A DNA stretch of 64,000 nt from Gordionus sp. m RMFG-2023 (lineage: Eukaryota > Nematomorpha > Gordioida > Chordodea > Parachordodidae): contig NC_088778.1 in assembly GCF_954871325.1 (NCBI RefSeq), positions 26,087,120 through 26,151,119 of the forward strand, read 5' to 3'. Below, piece after piece: positions 10,258 through 24,800 of the stretch. Made by a program: the position numbers and the translations under genes. The number at the start of each line of letters is the position of its first letter. The first letter of the stretch is position 1. The notes beneath the pieces were generated by a model. It was given only the letters and a program-made list of their open reading frames with translations. It did no database searches and was not told the origin of the DNA.

Positions 10258-12343
10258 TTAATCTTTTTTTATATTCATTATGAAATTTTTAAATTTATTA
10301 GGCAATATTATATTTATGATTTGTCTTTGACTGTTATGACTCTGATCTTGTACCTGTATACTTTGATTCCGTGCTGGTTCATCATCACTTCCTCCCCTTA
10401 TAAAATTTAAAGTATAAGGTATTGTATTATTAACATTTGTTTTCAAATCTATTGTACCATTATTAAGAGGTATAATATTCGTTGACATTTTTTTAATCTG
10501 GTCCAAATGTCTTTTTATAATTTTGTTTCCAGATCTATTTCATATGATAAATTTCCATCATTACGTGTTACCGTACCTTTGTCCCAAATGTTTTCCTTTA
10601 AAGTTTTATACCAAACTTTGTCACCCATCACGATATTTCTATTTGATTAATTTCATTCACTTTATCTTATTTGGGTCTAATTAAATCCCATCTGGTTCTT
10701 ATAGTTCTGGAAAACATCACTTCGCTTTGTATCTTGTTGGTTGTTGCGTTTGGTGTGTGATGATAATAAAATCAGAACTTTTCTATATCTAAGTCTATTT
10801 TATTATTACTTTCCATATTCCTTTTCATGCTCATTTTCATTGATCTTATCATTCGCTCACACTGACCATTGAACTGTTGGTAGTGAGGTGCGTAGAGTAT
10901 GTGTTCAATTCCATGATCTTTGCTTAATTTCTTGAATAAGATACTAGTAAAGTTAGTACCATTATCCCTGACTATTTTTTCATGTATCACTTTTACAGAC
11001 ATATTTAACAGTTATTAAGCTAATTATTTTTATCCATTCTTTAATTGTTGACTCAGTGGTTATGTGTCTCATTCTTCTAATAATAGGGAATTTGCTAAAT
11101 GCGTCAATACATACAATAAAATTGCTATCTTCAAATTGCGCAAAGTGTATGGACACGCTTTCGAATATTTTTGTTGTTGTTTCCCGTGGGTTTTGTATAT
11201 TATGAGGCTGCATATTTATTACATGCATCACAATTTTTAACCTCCTAATCTATTTCTGCATATTAACCAGGCCACCACAAATAATCTCTCGCTAATGATT
11301 TCGTTTTCCCAGCACCTAGATGCCCTTTATGCATGCAATATATCCTTTCTCATATTTTTCGGTATTATGATCCTATATTCTTTAAAGACAATCTTTAATT
11401 AATCTCAGTTCCATTTCCATATTATTATATGTTTTATTCTTTATCTATTAATGATTTTTTATATTGTTATTTACTTCCATTAATTCTATATCAATACTAG
11501 TTTCTGTAACTTGTAACTATTCTTTTAAAATTTATTGGTACCTCTCGAAATTTATCATCATTTTTTCACAATCTATCTTTTGTACCATCTCTTCTGTGTT
11601 CATTTGTGTTTATCTTGACCAACAATCCGATACTACATTTCGTTTATGAATTATCGCAAAGTCATAAGCTCCCATAGCCAAACTTCATTTTTGGAGTCGC
11701 ATTGATATTGAAGAATTATCCTTGAGTCCCTTCGTAAATATATAAATGGGTGGCTTGTGATCTGTGATTATTATAATTCTCGTACCAATTAAATATTCTT
11801 TAAACTTTTTTAACACGTATATAACAGATAAAGCTTCTCTTTCAATATTTGTATAGTTTAATTCTGATTTTAATAATGCTCTTGACGCCAAAACAATTTT
11901 CTCTTTACCATCACCCTCAATATGAAATAAGACTGCGCCTAGACCTTTATTTGAAGCATCAGTTGCAATGCCTACTGGTTGATCCGGGTTATAAAAATTT
12001 AACGTAGGCGGAGTACTTATCAGTTTTTTAGGTCATCCATGCTTACTTGATGTGTGCTATCCTAACCACTTGTCTTTATTAACTATTTTGTATAAGGGAT
12101 CAGCTATGTCCGCAAAATTACATAGAAATTTACGATAACAGCTCGACATCCCCAAAAAAGTTGACAATTCCTCTTTTGTCTTAGGTCCCGGAATGTATCT
12201 GCATTCGGATGTATTCCTTTGTCGTCTATATCGTGTTCTAAGAACCGTAGTCTTTTCTTTAAAAATAGGCTTTTTGTATAATTTGGTGTAGACCAATATT
12301 TTAATAACTTGTCAAATGCAATTTTTATGTTATTATTATTCAT
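10258..12343 (-). mobile_element. Ty3/gypsy LTR retrotransposon fossil (partial pol)
   Basis: Minus-strand peptide fragments occur in normal pol order from 12343 down to 10258. They are the C-terminal part of reverse transcriptase with the connection region (KTKEELSTFLGM, a gypsy hallmark), RNase H (NIEREALSVIYVLKKFKEY then ITDHKP), integrase core (FIVCIDAFSKFPI, VRDNGTNFTS and YHPATNG-like HYQQFNGQCER) and the pol tail with GDKVW-like residues. Gag, protease and the first part of reverse transcriptase are absent, and no LTR was recognised. The copy is broken, with at least half a dozen interruptions, and looks old. Confidence 0.9.
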
Positions 12344-12780
12344 TTTTAAATTTAATTACCATGCCTCTTCCTAAAAATATTTTTAAGGTGCAAAAAAGTA
12401 TAAGAGATTTCTTTATAAAAAAAAATAAGTAGTAGACATATAGTTTATAATCCTCTATTATATATAATTGGTTATAAAATATTAGGTAAAATGCCACTTT
12501 TAAAGACATATTTGACAGTTTTTACTAATAAATGCTTTTGATAATAAATATAAGCAACAATATGCAATTAATTATTTAACGCCATCTATTTAATAAAAAT
12601 ATTATTACAAATAAACATCTTATTATTCATACAATAGATGTAAAAAATTAGATATATTTTCTTCTCTTTTTTTACGCGTTTTTAGGAAATCATTTTTTTC
12701 TTCTAAGAAAAACAGTTTTGAGTTAAATTTTTAATATGAGTATATTTTAGATATTATTACAAACTGCTATTATTTTAAGA
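12344..12780. other. AT-rich spacer, nothing recognised
   Basis: No gene, repeat or RNA was recognised between the retrotransposon fossil and the first of the two direct repeats. Confidence 0.45.
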
Positions 12781-13818
12781 TATAATATACCAACTTGAGA
12801 TGGTATGTCAATAATATATAAAATTTTAATTGTTTTCATCATATCACTCTGGTTCTTATTTTATGCTTACAAAATGTTTCATTTCTAATATGGCATTGCC
12901 GTGTAAATAACTTATGGCTTTAATATATTTGCATAGTTTCTTCTAAAGATTTCTAGTGTTTTTGTCTTAACAATTTATCTAACATAATATATTCTGATAT
13001 GTGTTAACATCGTGTGCGTCAATGACTGCCAATTAACCAGCATATATTATTTGTGTAGCTATATAAGTTAAGATAATTATTACAGCTGCTAAAAACATAT
13101 GATTACATATTTTAGATAAGCAATAATGATCAAATGTGTAGTCGTTTATATATCATTAAAAATGGAAGCTTATAGAAATTTAATATCTCACAATAATTCT
13201 CTCCATTACTTATCTATTCCATCATGTTATCTAAAATGAGCTCTAACTACTATATAGTTTTTTGATTTGGATTGGTTGTTTATATTCTCTTCTTCAAAAT
13301 TGTTGATTTGGTTAGGCATATAAATTTTTCCTATAAAATATTGTCTAAAATGGTAACCGAGAGTTATATTAGCTTCATGGCCTTTTGTCAATGTAAGTTG
13401 TTAAGAATTATATTATATTATGTGGTTTTTAGAAACCATTATTAATTGAAGCATATGTAAGAACTTAACCTTTTTTATCACTTTAATTCTTTAGACGCAT
13501 TTTTTTTATACCAGCAATCGAAAATACTTTATATTGTAATAAATAAATGTTGTATTAAAAAATAATTTTTAGAAATGTCTTGTATTGTTTTAATCATTTT
13601 TATGCTAGTTTATCTTTTATGCATAATATAATAATGACAAAATATAAAATTCAGAATCTGTTCAGAGTTAGCAAATTTTAAAAAAGTATAATATATTAAT
13701 ATAAAACCCGGCCTAGGCTGGGCAATAGCAGACCGTAGGCCCGCATATTAAAGGGTTTGGGGGCTACGCCCCCAATAAAATTATTTTTTTTAGTTGAGCC
13801 ACCTGAAATTGTAAAGGC
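12781..13818 (+). repeat. Direct repeat, copy 1
   Basis: Copy 1 starts TATAATATACCAACTTGAG and ends near GAGCCACCTGAAATTGTAAA. Long stretches match 14077-15608 in the same orientation (for example the CTCTTCTTCAA and GTTGATTTGGTT words near 13290). A TATAAA-type box and AATGGTAACCGAGAG near 13350 look faintly like the end of an LTR, but the termini are not TG...CA. It may be an LTR pair of a collapsed element or a tandem duplication. Confidence 0.7.
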
Positions 13819-14076
13819 TAGCGACGCCCCTCACACATGCAATAAATAAATTTCCTAGCATAAGCCCTTCCTAACTTTCATTTTATCTAAATCTCTATCA
13901 CCATCTGAATTAGGGTTTTAGCTTTAAAATTTAGATCATTTAAAATATATAAGATCCTCTATGGCACAAGATCAGCTCATTGTTCTATCCTTAATTTCAT
14001 TGAAACTGATATCGCTACCTTAGCAAAGATATTATATTATATCACCCATTTCCAAGCAAAAGCGTCCACAATAATT

Positions 14077-15608
14077 TATAATATACCAACTAGAGGTGAT
14101 GCGACAATATATAAAATCTTAATTGTTTTATCATATCATTCTGATCCTTTTTTTATAGTTATAAAATATTTCATTTCTAATATAGCATCCTTGCTGTGTA
14201 AATAACTCATGGTTTCAATATATTTGCACAATTATTTCTTCCAAAAATTTTTAGAGTATTTTTTTTATCAATTTATCCAACATAATAAATTCCAATACTA
14301 GTTTACATCGTGAGTGTCATGGCTATTACGCAAATTAATTAGCATCTATTATTTGTGTTGCTATGTAATTTAAGATTATTACTACAGCTGCTGAGAGCAT
14401 ATGATAGCATATTTTAGATAAACAATAATGGTCAATGTGTAGTCGTTTATATAACATTTAAAATGGAAGATAATCTTTTGGAAATTTAATATCTCACCGA
14501 TTACTTATCTAGCTTTCATCATGTCAACTAAAAGGAAGCTCTAACCACCATATAGTTTTATGATTTGGATTTGTTGTTTATATTCTCTTCTTCAAGAATT
14601 GTTGATTTGGTTTAGGCCTATAAATTTTTCCTTATTAGTCCATTCTATAAATGTATAAAATGGTAGCAGAGAGTTATATTAGTTTGATAACCTTTTGTCA
14701 ATGTAAGTTGCTAAGAATTATATTTTTGCAATATGTGGTTTTTAAAAACTATTGTCAATTGTGGCATTCATTTGTATTTCTTTAGAAGCAAGTTTTTTTA
14801 TATCAGGAATCGAAAATATTTTTTACTGTAATAAATAAATTTTGTATTAGAAAAATTATTATTTTTATAAATGTCTTGTATTGTTTTAATTATTTATATG
14901 CCAGTTTATTTTGTATGCATAATATAATAAATAACAAATATGAAATTCAGAATAATTGTTCAGTCAGAGTTAATGTTAAACAGTATTAACTTTAAAAAAT
15001 TGTTTTTTTTTACATCCTTAAGCCATTTATGGCGTAACTTAAAATATTTCAAATGTAATAAGAATTGTTTCTTTCTTTTTGTTAAAAACAACTTTTATAT
15101 TTTAAATCAATTTGTTTATAAACTAATATTAAACTTTAAATTTTAAAAACAACTTTTATATTTTAAATCAATTTGTTTATAAACTAATATTAAACTTTAA
15201 ATTTTATAAAAACAACTTTTATATTTTAAATCAATTTGTTTATAAACTAATATTAAATTTTATATTTTATAAATCAATTTACTTAATAAACTAATGTTCA
15301 ATTTTTTTATTTTTAACTTTTAAAAAAAAGATCAATTTATTATAAATTACATTAAATTAAATTGTCAATATATATAGGAAACTATTTTGAATTATGTGAT
15401 CATTATATTTTTTTAATTTAAATATCAATAAATTTACGTAATATACGTCTATAACATTTATTTTCTGCCTTTGATTTCTGCAACCTTTTCAGTTAACAAA
15501 TTTAAAAAAGTATAATATATTAATATAAAAAATTTGGGGCATTGGGGGGGGGGGGGCGAAGCACCTCATAGAACATTTTTTAGTTGAGCCCCCTGAGATT
15601 GTAAAGGC
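14077..15608 (+). repeat. Direct repeat, copy 2
   Basis: Copy 2 starts TATAATATACCAACTAGAG and ends GAGCCCCCTGAGATTGTAAA. It is about 500 bp longer than copy 1, largely because of the internal tandem repeat at 15084-15300 and AT-rich sequence after it. A run of 13 G at 15544-15556 lies where copy 1 has TTTGGGGGCTACGCCCCC. Only about 260 bp separate the two copies. Confidence 0.7.
15084..15300. repeat. Tandem repeat, unit about 61 bp
   Basis: The unit AAAACAACTTTTATATTTTA...CAATTTGTTTATAAACTAAT...TTAAACTTTAAATTTT occurs three times almost exactly, with a fourth decayed copy. It sits inside direct repeat copy 2 and is absent from copy 1, so it expanded after the two separated. Confidence 0.9.
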
Positions 15609-15916
15609 AATAATCAACGGTATTAGTAAAATAGCCAGTTATGTGGCAACTCAAGAAGATTTTAATTAAAGATAGTTGTTTTTTTTAGTTGTGTTTTAAT
15701 TTTCTTGAGAAAAAAATACTGTGATATTTTATTAAAATGAAATTTGCGCACATTAAAATATCTCTAAATATATAGATAAAATAAACGTTTTTCTTGAAAA
15801 AATGGAAATAAAACTTGTTGGTTGAAAGCTAATTATAAACCCAAGAAAATTTATAAATTTATTTTTGATATTCAATTGATAAATTATTATTGCCATATTG
15901 GGCAAAATTGACAGGA

Positions 15917-15922
15917 CACGTG
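15917..15922. promoter_or_regulatory. CACGTG E-box upstream of SFSWAP
   Basis: GACACGTGAC lies 70 bp before the SFSWAP start codon in otherwise AT-rich DNA. CACGTGAC is a favoured site of USF/MITF/TFE-type bHLH proteins. Position and sequence suggest a proximal promoter element; nothing further shows that it is used. Confidence 0.35.
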
Positions 15923-15991
15923 ACTATCAACAGAGTTGCGTTACATTTTCATGATAGATTTATATGATTAAGTAGAATATCGCATATATTT

Positions 15992-18900
15992 ATGGCAGAA
16001 AACGATGAACCATTGTTGGTGTTTGGTTATGCCTCTAAAATATATAGGGACGATGAAAAAGCATTATATATTCATAAAGGACATCAGCTAATACCTTGGA
16101 TGGGAGATAATAATATACTTATTGACAGGTGTGTTTAATTGTTTTATAGTTATGAGAATATTTTGCATTTTATTATCATATCTCTAATCCATTCAGATGG
16201 ACACCTTCCTTATGCTAAATCTCAGACTGGAAAAATAAATTCATTAGTGGTAAAATATAATTAATGTTAATATATAAAGTCAGGTGCTACATTTTATAAT
16301 ATAATTATTATAAAAATATCATTTATATTATACCATGTTATAATATATATTTTTAATATATTAACAGATATGATTGCAGAGGTTATCTTCCTGAAATAAA
16401 TGTTTTTAAAAATGATTGGCAATATAATGGGGAAGAAGCACACATTGAAAAACTTTGTGAAGAAGAAAGATATTTAGCTCTTTTTAAAAATATATCTCAA
16501 GAAGAGGAACATCACACAGGTATGCTTTTTTTTGTTATTTTGTTCACTAAGCCTAGCATTTATTTAAAGAAAAATAATTTTGAACATATTTTTTTTATAT
16601 CTTAATAAAAATATATAATATTATTTTTTAATAAACAGAAGAACTTAAACGATTGCACCAGGAAATTGCTTTAGATGAATCCAAATATAGTCAAATAAAT
16701 TTTAAATATGAAGATGGTAGCAATAAGGTAGTTTCGAATAATAATGAAGAAGGTTTTATCATTTTAATTATTGTATATATGAGGTTATGTACATTTTACA
16801 AATTTGTTCTTAATCAAAAATTAAAATAGAATAGGCATATCAGTATGTGTGATATAGAAAATATTATAATTTGGTAAATTACACACAGTCCTCCAGAAAA
16901 CTAAATTAAATAATGAAATATTTGTAGAAAAATTTCATTTTTGAATGGCTCGATTTATAAAAATAGCTAACCCAATATTTTAGCCAAAAATATTATGCAA
17001 GCCTGGATATTTTTCTTATAGATGGTGATTATCTATTTATGAAATCTCAAAGCTGCTTAATTTTTTTGTGGTTTTAATATTGGATTGGCTTTTTAAAATT
17101 GAGCCATTTTACAACATTAATTATATTGCATTTTAAGATTTGAATAATATAAAATTCATAATATAAATAATGAATTATCATACCATTTTTGCTAATCATA
17201 TTTAAACTTATAAAAATGGATTATCACAAGATGTAGAAGAACCCTATTATTTCTTTCTTCTGATTTCATAATACTATGATTTGTGAATATATACTTTAAA
17301 CTGATTTTAGATAATTTTTTAACAAAAATCATTATCACAATCAAAAAATATATTTCAAATGTCAGAAGAAAATAAAATATTTGGTTAGTGTGACTTAATA
17401 TAAGGTTGAGTTACAATAGTTACATGTATTTCTTAAATTAATAAAATATTTCAAATTTATAACTAATTTATATTTATTTTTCATCAAAAATTTATTATTT
17501 GTATTTGATTTAAATTTTTTCAATTGAATAATTATTTTATTTATATTCATAATAAATAATTTTTGATAGGGCTTTGCACAAATCTTAATAAGAATTCAAG
17601 GGGATGGATAATTTTATATATAATATTAGTATTGTTAAACGGCTCATTTTAAGGCCATTTTTTAGTGTTGTTAAATGTCTGGATTTGAGCCGATTTTTAA
17701 AAATGGCTTACTCAATATTTTAGCAGAAAAATATTATCTAAGCCTCGAAATTTCGATAATATATTTCTAGACCTTTGTTCCTTCTATGAACAAAATCTTC
17801 AGGCTTGCGTAATATTTTTCTGGATGAAATATTAAGTTAACCTTTTATCAAAAATGGGCTCAAAACAAGCCGTTTAACAACACTAATAATTATTTTAAAG
17901 TAAGTTATTTAAGCCAATAATACTATAAAATTGATTCTTTAATTTTCATTTTAGTATTATTCAAAATATGAATAGTAGCAAAAAGTTAAAAATTACAATA
18001 AAAAATTATAAATATAATAAAATACAATTTCCTGATTCTGATTTGTCTGATGCATTTTAAATTTTTGAATGTTGAGTGAATTTGTGAATACATAGTTTGA
18101 TCAAGCCTTGGATGTTTGTTTATTTATTTATCAAATATTCTCTTATAACTATCTATAATGTATTTATTTGAACTCTAGATGACGAAGAAAAATATATTCC
18201 ATCAACAAATTTACAAATACCTCATAATATGGATATGGTTATAAACTATTTTGATTATTAAATTTAATAAATCAATTAATCATATATAAGTTAATAAACA
18301 AGTTTTTATAAGAAATAACAAAAATAACTGCAATATATAATAAATTTAATTTATTTTTATTTCAAGAAAAAAATTGCCCTTGAATTTAAGGTGAAGATTA
18401 GCAAAATAACATAATAGAATGTATAATTTGATTGTTTTCAAAAATCAATGCTAGGTTATGGAATTGGGCCAATACTCATGTCATAATATCAGGAAAAATA
18501 TTGGGTCTACATTATGATATAAACTCATAAATATTTTAGACTGATAAAAAAGATAGAAAAAATGCACTGTTAATTTTTTATTTTCTATTTCTCTTTTAAT
18601 TTAATTTGATCTTATAAATTAATTAAGCATCAGATTGATTGAACGTCCCGTACTAAAAATGCATTGAAAGCAGTGGAAGCAGATTAGCTTACAAGTTTTT
18701 GGCACCTTGACGTGCTTCTAGAGACAGTTAATTTTGGTGAATGGCCAATGTTAGGCTGAATTCCTGATTTGTCAACTCAAGATATTTTTGGATGGAATAG
18801 CTTCCAAGTATTCATAGCCAGATACTTTGTTTACTAGTTCAGATAGAAGAGAATAGAGATAATCAACTAACCGTATAGTCATCGGTTTATTATAATCCTT

Positions 18901-21822
18901 TCGTTTATGCGAGGCTGGAGGTCAGCTATCTATAAATTTTCCTTGGGGTTTGCCGAAGATATAAGAGTTTTTTCCCCTAAAGGTTTTAGGAAAAGCGATG
19001 CTCCATTGCCTAAGTTACATAGAGGGGAAGTGAGAAAAGGTAAAAATATGGCATTTTCTAGGAAAGAATGTTTGAGGCATTTTGGCGGCCGTGACTGATT
19101 ATATTTAGCAAATGAGATACAGGTATAGTCATAAGCTAAAGATAGTTCTTCATCCCAGTGCATGGTATTCCATCTCGACGTTTTTTGTCTAAAGGTTCTA
19201 GCGTTGATTGAATCTTTATTAGAGCAATAATTTCAAGATGATGTCTGCCTTTTGAATATATGTTATATCATCAATGGTGTCCTTAACTATCGATCTGGAT
19301 CTTGCATAATCTTCAGATGTGTGGAGTGACTATTTTTATATTGAGATGGTGGATAATTGAGATTTGTAGTTATTTAGGGGATATAAAAGGGCCAGACTTT
19401 TACTTAATTATCATCTTATCTTATAACATAAGCAAAAAGACAATTTAATGTATATTCTAATTAGTAAGAAATCACGATATATCACAAATTATAAATTAAA
19501 TATATAATTGCATGAAATAGGTGCAAACGCTTGTAAAAATATGAAAAAATCCGAAATTCCATCATTTATAACACATCAACGAACTCGTTTAATATCTGAA
19601 AAGTACAGTGTTTTCCCCATTACTACGCGAAGATATAGAGCCTTATGTTTGTGCATATTAGTAATCTGCATCGTACCTCAATGTTTCAATCCTGCCGACC
19701 CTATCACAGACGGAATTTTTTACTTATTTATACCAAAAAGCTGACCCGAAATAAAAAAATTCTTTGTCCGCACTGCCCTAATATATTTTAAATATAGAAA
19801 AATTTAATTTTTTTTAATCGAGAAAATATTGTATAAATATAAAATATTGTAGCCTTGTCTTGCAAGAAACAAAATTGGATGATATATATTTAAAAATTTA
19901 AGCCTAAACCGAATTTTTTAAGTATAGCCCGAAAATTATTTTTTTAAAATAGACCCAGGATTTGCAGATCTCTAGTGCATATCCTAAAGACCCTCTTTAA
20001 AGATTTCTAAAACGTTGGCTGATAACATTGCCATAGGGATTTAAATGGCCAGAATTTTGACACCATCTATCGTATAATAGTATTTGCTCCACAATTTTAC
20101 ATTTTAGTGAGTAGCTGCAAAATTTTTTCTTTGCCCAATAATTTATAACAAAAAAATATTTTTTACTAAGATTTCTATGAAACAAGCTCAGAGGTGCATT
20201 TATTTCTCCAAATATTTTGGCCAAGGCTTTCAACGAATTACATCATCCTCTAGGACATATGCAAGGGCCGATAGACAACTATACAATTTGAAGCCATCAT
20301 TATACTTATCATATTATTCTATAGGCTCTATTTTAGATGGAAATAGCATTATCAGTTCCTGTTCAAAATCCATCAGTATCTTCCTGAAAAAGGCTGCTGG
20401 TCATATTAAATCAACACATCTTATCAATCATGGCTCTCGAAACTTCTAATTTTATCTTTTGCCACTTACACTCTAGGAAGCATCACTTTTCCTAAAAGCT
20501 TTGGGGTGGGGGTGGGGGGTAATTCTTATATTTTCAGCAATCCAAAAGAAAATCTTTATCTCTGGCAGAGAATATCTCTTGATATATGTAGATCCAATTG
20601 CATATCCATTCACGGATCTATGTCCCTATAATATTTTTATATATTTAGATCTTATAGCTTTTCAATATTTTTTTAGCTTTTCATATATTTTAATTTTCGC
20701 TTACATAGCAGTTTATATATTGCTATTTTATTTTACTTTATATATATATTTTTTTAATTTAAATAAAAAATTTAGAATAAAATGCAAATTTTTTGAATAG
20801 GATAAATAAATGAATAAAATCACTCGATAAAGTGGTGATAAAATGTTGCAGTATCTAATGACTGAGTGATAAAGTGACTTCGGGATAAAGTGTCTCTAGG
20901 CAGTTTTATATTTAATAAAAATACGCGGTGCATTCTTTAACTTATTGGGAGGCGGGGGTTATGAATTGGCTCTATATGTAATTCTGGCATGAAAATAATG
21001 ATCACCAAAAATTTAGTTAGATAACAATGAATTCACCTTAACTGGGCTACCACCATATCAAAGTGTTCTAGCACATAATTTTAAAAGGTAATAAAAAATT
21101 GAGCTTCGCGAAATATTGTTTCCATAACATTTAAATGTTTTTCGGGTTTAATGTTATCATCTCTTATTAATATTAAAACTATCCTGTATACTTTATAAAT
21201 ATATATTTAATAGTTTTTATTTATTTTAATAATGACTACTAAATTCTCAATTTTCTTAAACACTTGAACATTTTGGTATATAGCCTTAGCCCTAGTAGGT
21301 ATTTAAAAACATCTAAGGTTAATTATAATAAATATTTAATAATTTGAATGAGATATTTTCAGTTTTAAAAAGCGGGGTAACCCCACGATTCTGCTCGATT
21401 TCTTCACCTTATCATTCGGGGGAGGGGGGGGGCATAATAATTAATTTATACAAATTATCAATCAAAACTAAATTTAATTAAAAAATACTTTTTTTTACTA
21501 CTTTTCATTACTGAATTTAGCCCTCTACAATAAAAGAAAATTATATAATTGAAATGACCGCTAGCTTTGTCAGCAAACAAGGTCCGCAGATGGAAATCGT
21601 TATGAAAGCAAAACAAGCTAGAAATCCTCAATTTTCGTTCATGAACTATGATCACAAATTATTTCCTTATTATAAACATGTCATTAAAATGATCAAGGAT
21701 AATAAATACACCCCTCAGAAAATTATACCACCCCCCAAAAAGGGTAAATAAATTGATTTAAATATATATCTTCTTTAAATAGAATCAGAAAAGCTCCTTA
21801 TTTAAAAAATATAAATTAGAGG

Positions 21823-21853
<31 letters not shown>

Positions 21854-24800
21854 CTTAAATTATCAAATGTAATAGGAATAAACCATGGCCTGGGCTAATG
21901 TCCTGCGACATACCGTCAGCTGAATGTTATAGTGGTTATAAATATCACAATAATTGGCGATGGAAAATCGCTCTAACTAAGTATTTTATCCAGGAATATA
22001 TTATTTAAGTATAAAGATATTGTTTATAAATTGGTGCAAAGGTTTGGACATCTACTAACTAAATCTCGAGGTATAAGCAATATACATCTATCTAAAATAT
22101 TGAGTTAGCCGTTTTTAAAAATCGGCTCAAATGTATTCATTTTGCTTCATTAACAACAATAATGGAAATAAAGGACTACTCTTTTAACATTTTTATTGGT
22201 GATTTGGAATAATAAATCTGGATTGATTTATTGGGAAAATATGCATTTTGCATAGAGTGGATATAGAACATTATAATACTCAGACGGCGATATAAACGCT
22301 CCGTATTATTTTGATTGTTTTATTTCTTCTTCTAAAACAATGGCAGACATGCATCCTTTTCGAACATATTTGGTGGCCACGATTGATTAAGTCGAATTGA
22401 GGATATTTATTGTTACTGATAATCTAATAAGAGAGATCAACAGGGAATATCATCGGGTTATGAATATAATTAGGGATCGGTTTAAAGGTTCGGTTCAAAT
22501 TTGGTTTGGATCCCTGAAAATACGAATTTTTTTGTTGTTGTCTGGACCGATATAGAATAAAAGCATTAATTAAATATTAAATTGATTATTTTCTTGACCA
22601 ATAATGTGCCAGAATAAATATTATTCATTATCGTAATCACACGATGAGGTATCGAAGACCATTAATCATGAGAATCCTTGTACCATAACCTAGTTAATAA
22701 TAAAAGTTAAGTTTAGGGAAAAGTGTATCCCTCAATTTCCAAAAAATAAACATATTATAACTTTAATTGTAAAATCCTTGGTTCCATTTATACTAGCTTG
22801 CTAATCTTTTTTGTCACCCAACAAATATTTTAATGATCCTCTTAGCTTAAGTTCTGCTACTAAACCAGTTTTAGTTCGACACTTTCCACTTGCAATCTTT
22901 ATTCGAGAGCTATATCAAACTTCTTTTTTAAAAATCTCAAATCAACTAAACATCGGCTGGATGCTCTCCTCTTAGTTACCATTTCATTTTTAAAAAAAAC
23001 TTATTGATTTTTTTCATTCGCTATTTTCAGGTTTGGCCCTGCATTAGTATGCAAAAATGAATGTAAAATTGTCTTATTTATATCCTATTTTGTATACTTC
23101 AGCGAATTCATGCTAAATGTGAATGCAGTGTTTCAAAAAATTAGCACTCATTTCTAATTTTTTTACATAAAAATATTTTCAGCCTCTTTTTATCTCATTT
23201 TATCTTGCTCTACAAAGAACATTTTTATAGTAGGATCACCTGGAGGTGTTGAAAGTTTAGATAACGATGCATTTTAAAGACTGATATTTTTATTCGACTT
23301 ATTTAAATTTAAAAATAAAACGCCAATACAATACGTATTATATTCACAATTTAGAACCTGACAAAAAAAAATAAGTGTTTTCCATTCTTTATATTATAGT
23401 TCCCAAAATTTTATAAAGTGAGCTCCATCTTTAAATCTGGATGCGGTTCTTTACGGTTCCAAACTGTTTTAAGTAATCAAAAAAAAATTAAATAATAAAT
23501 TAAATTTTTCTAAAATGAATCACGCAATGTTTAAAACATTCGTTAACAGAAAATTTTTTAAAAATAGGTTTTGATTCCTGTTGGTTTGCATTTCCGGTTC
23601 TTAAAGTTCTGATTCAGGCTTTTAACTCTTGTATTACGTAATATTATTTTGATTAGTCCTTCATCCGAGTAAAAAAGTTGATACATCCGATTCTGACAGC
23701 GACTCCGACACGGGATATCTTCACCCTAGTTTGTTTAAATCAAACCTCTCCCAGACAAATAGTCAATCCGCTACTTTAACTACTTCTTCCACCAAAAGCG
23801 TTATGCCATCCCAAATAGTCTCCGCTAATGATCAACTAGAAATCGAAAAATTTCAAAAGTCGCTTTTGGATAAAATTATACTCTCGTCTAGAACCGGAGA
23901 TGACCCTTACTCTAAACTCGTGTCACAAATCAAGCAACAAGACCAACTCTTTAAGTAAAGTGCACATAACTAGAATTTATTTTTTTATTGGATGTAACGT
24001 GACCAATGAAAAAAATTACAAATACCATCATGAATAAATTAGTTCCAATTACCGTTTTTTTATATTTTAAATTAGGTCTAAAGACGAAGAGGCTTCGAGA
24101 GAAGAGGAAGATCTGTCAAATGATGAAGGTATGTTTTCTCTAATTATTTTTTTAAGAAAAAAAATAATACGAATATAGATTATTTTAGCCGAAATTTTAT
24201 TTTTTTTAAAATTTATTTTGAGTTATAAAAATAGCTTTCACAAAATCAAACCTCCGAATATGATCACCTTCTTATTGACTTTTTTAGATCAGTTTTTTTA
24301 TTTCCTACCAAATTTGATTATCTAAATCTTTATTTTTTTTTAGATTTCGTAATATATTTGAATGCTAAAACCGAAACGTCAGAGCCCAAAAAAAAGTAAT
24401 TTAATTTATTTTAGAAATATTTAAAATGATATATTCTTTTTTTTAAAAAAAAATCCACATTTATCATCAGAATCAAAAAGAAAGATCGCGATGCTATTAG
24501 ACTGAATTTTTACGAGGCATATTCTCAATTCCTGGAGATTAGACCATGCTTCATTCAAGTTCACACTAAAATGGTCATCAATAAACTCGTCGAATACGTC
24601 GTGAGAAACGGAGCGGTGTTCGAAAGAGAAATCGCCTCCAAAACTCAGGATTTTCGGTTTTATTAATCTCAATTCATTTATAAATATAAATTAATATGAA
24701 ATTAGGTTTAAAAAGTAATATTTAATGCATAATACAAACTATATATACATTTTATTTAATCACCCATTAATATTTGTTTTTGGTAATATTAACACCATAC

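Noticed and set aside
18930-19163. Minus-strand [12 protein letters not shown] peptide as an integrase end
   Set aside because: Similarity is a handful of residues; no neighbouring pol motifs in order.
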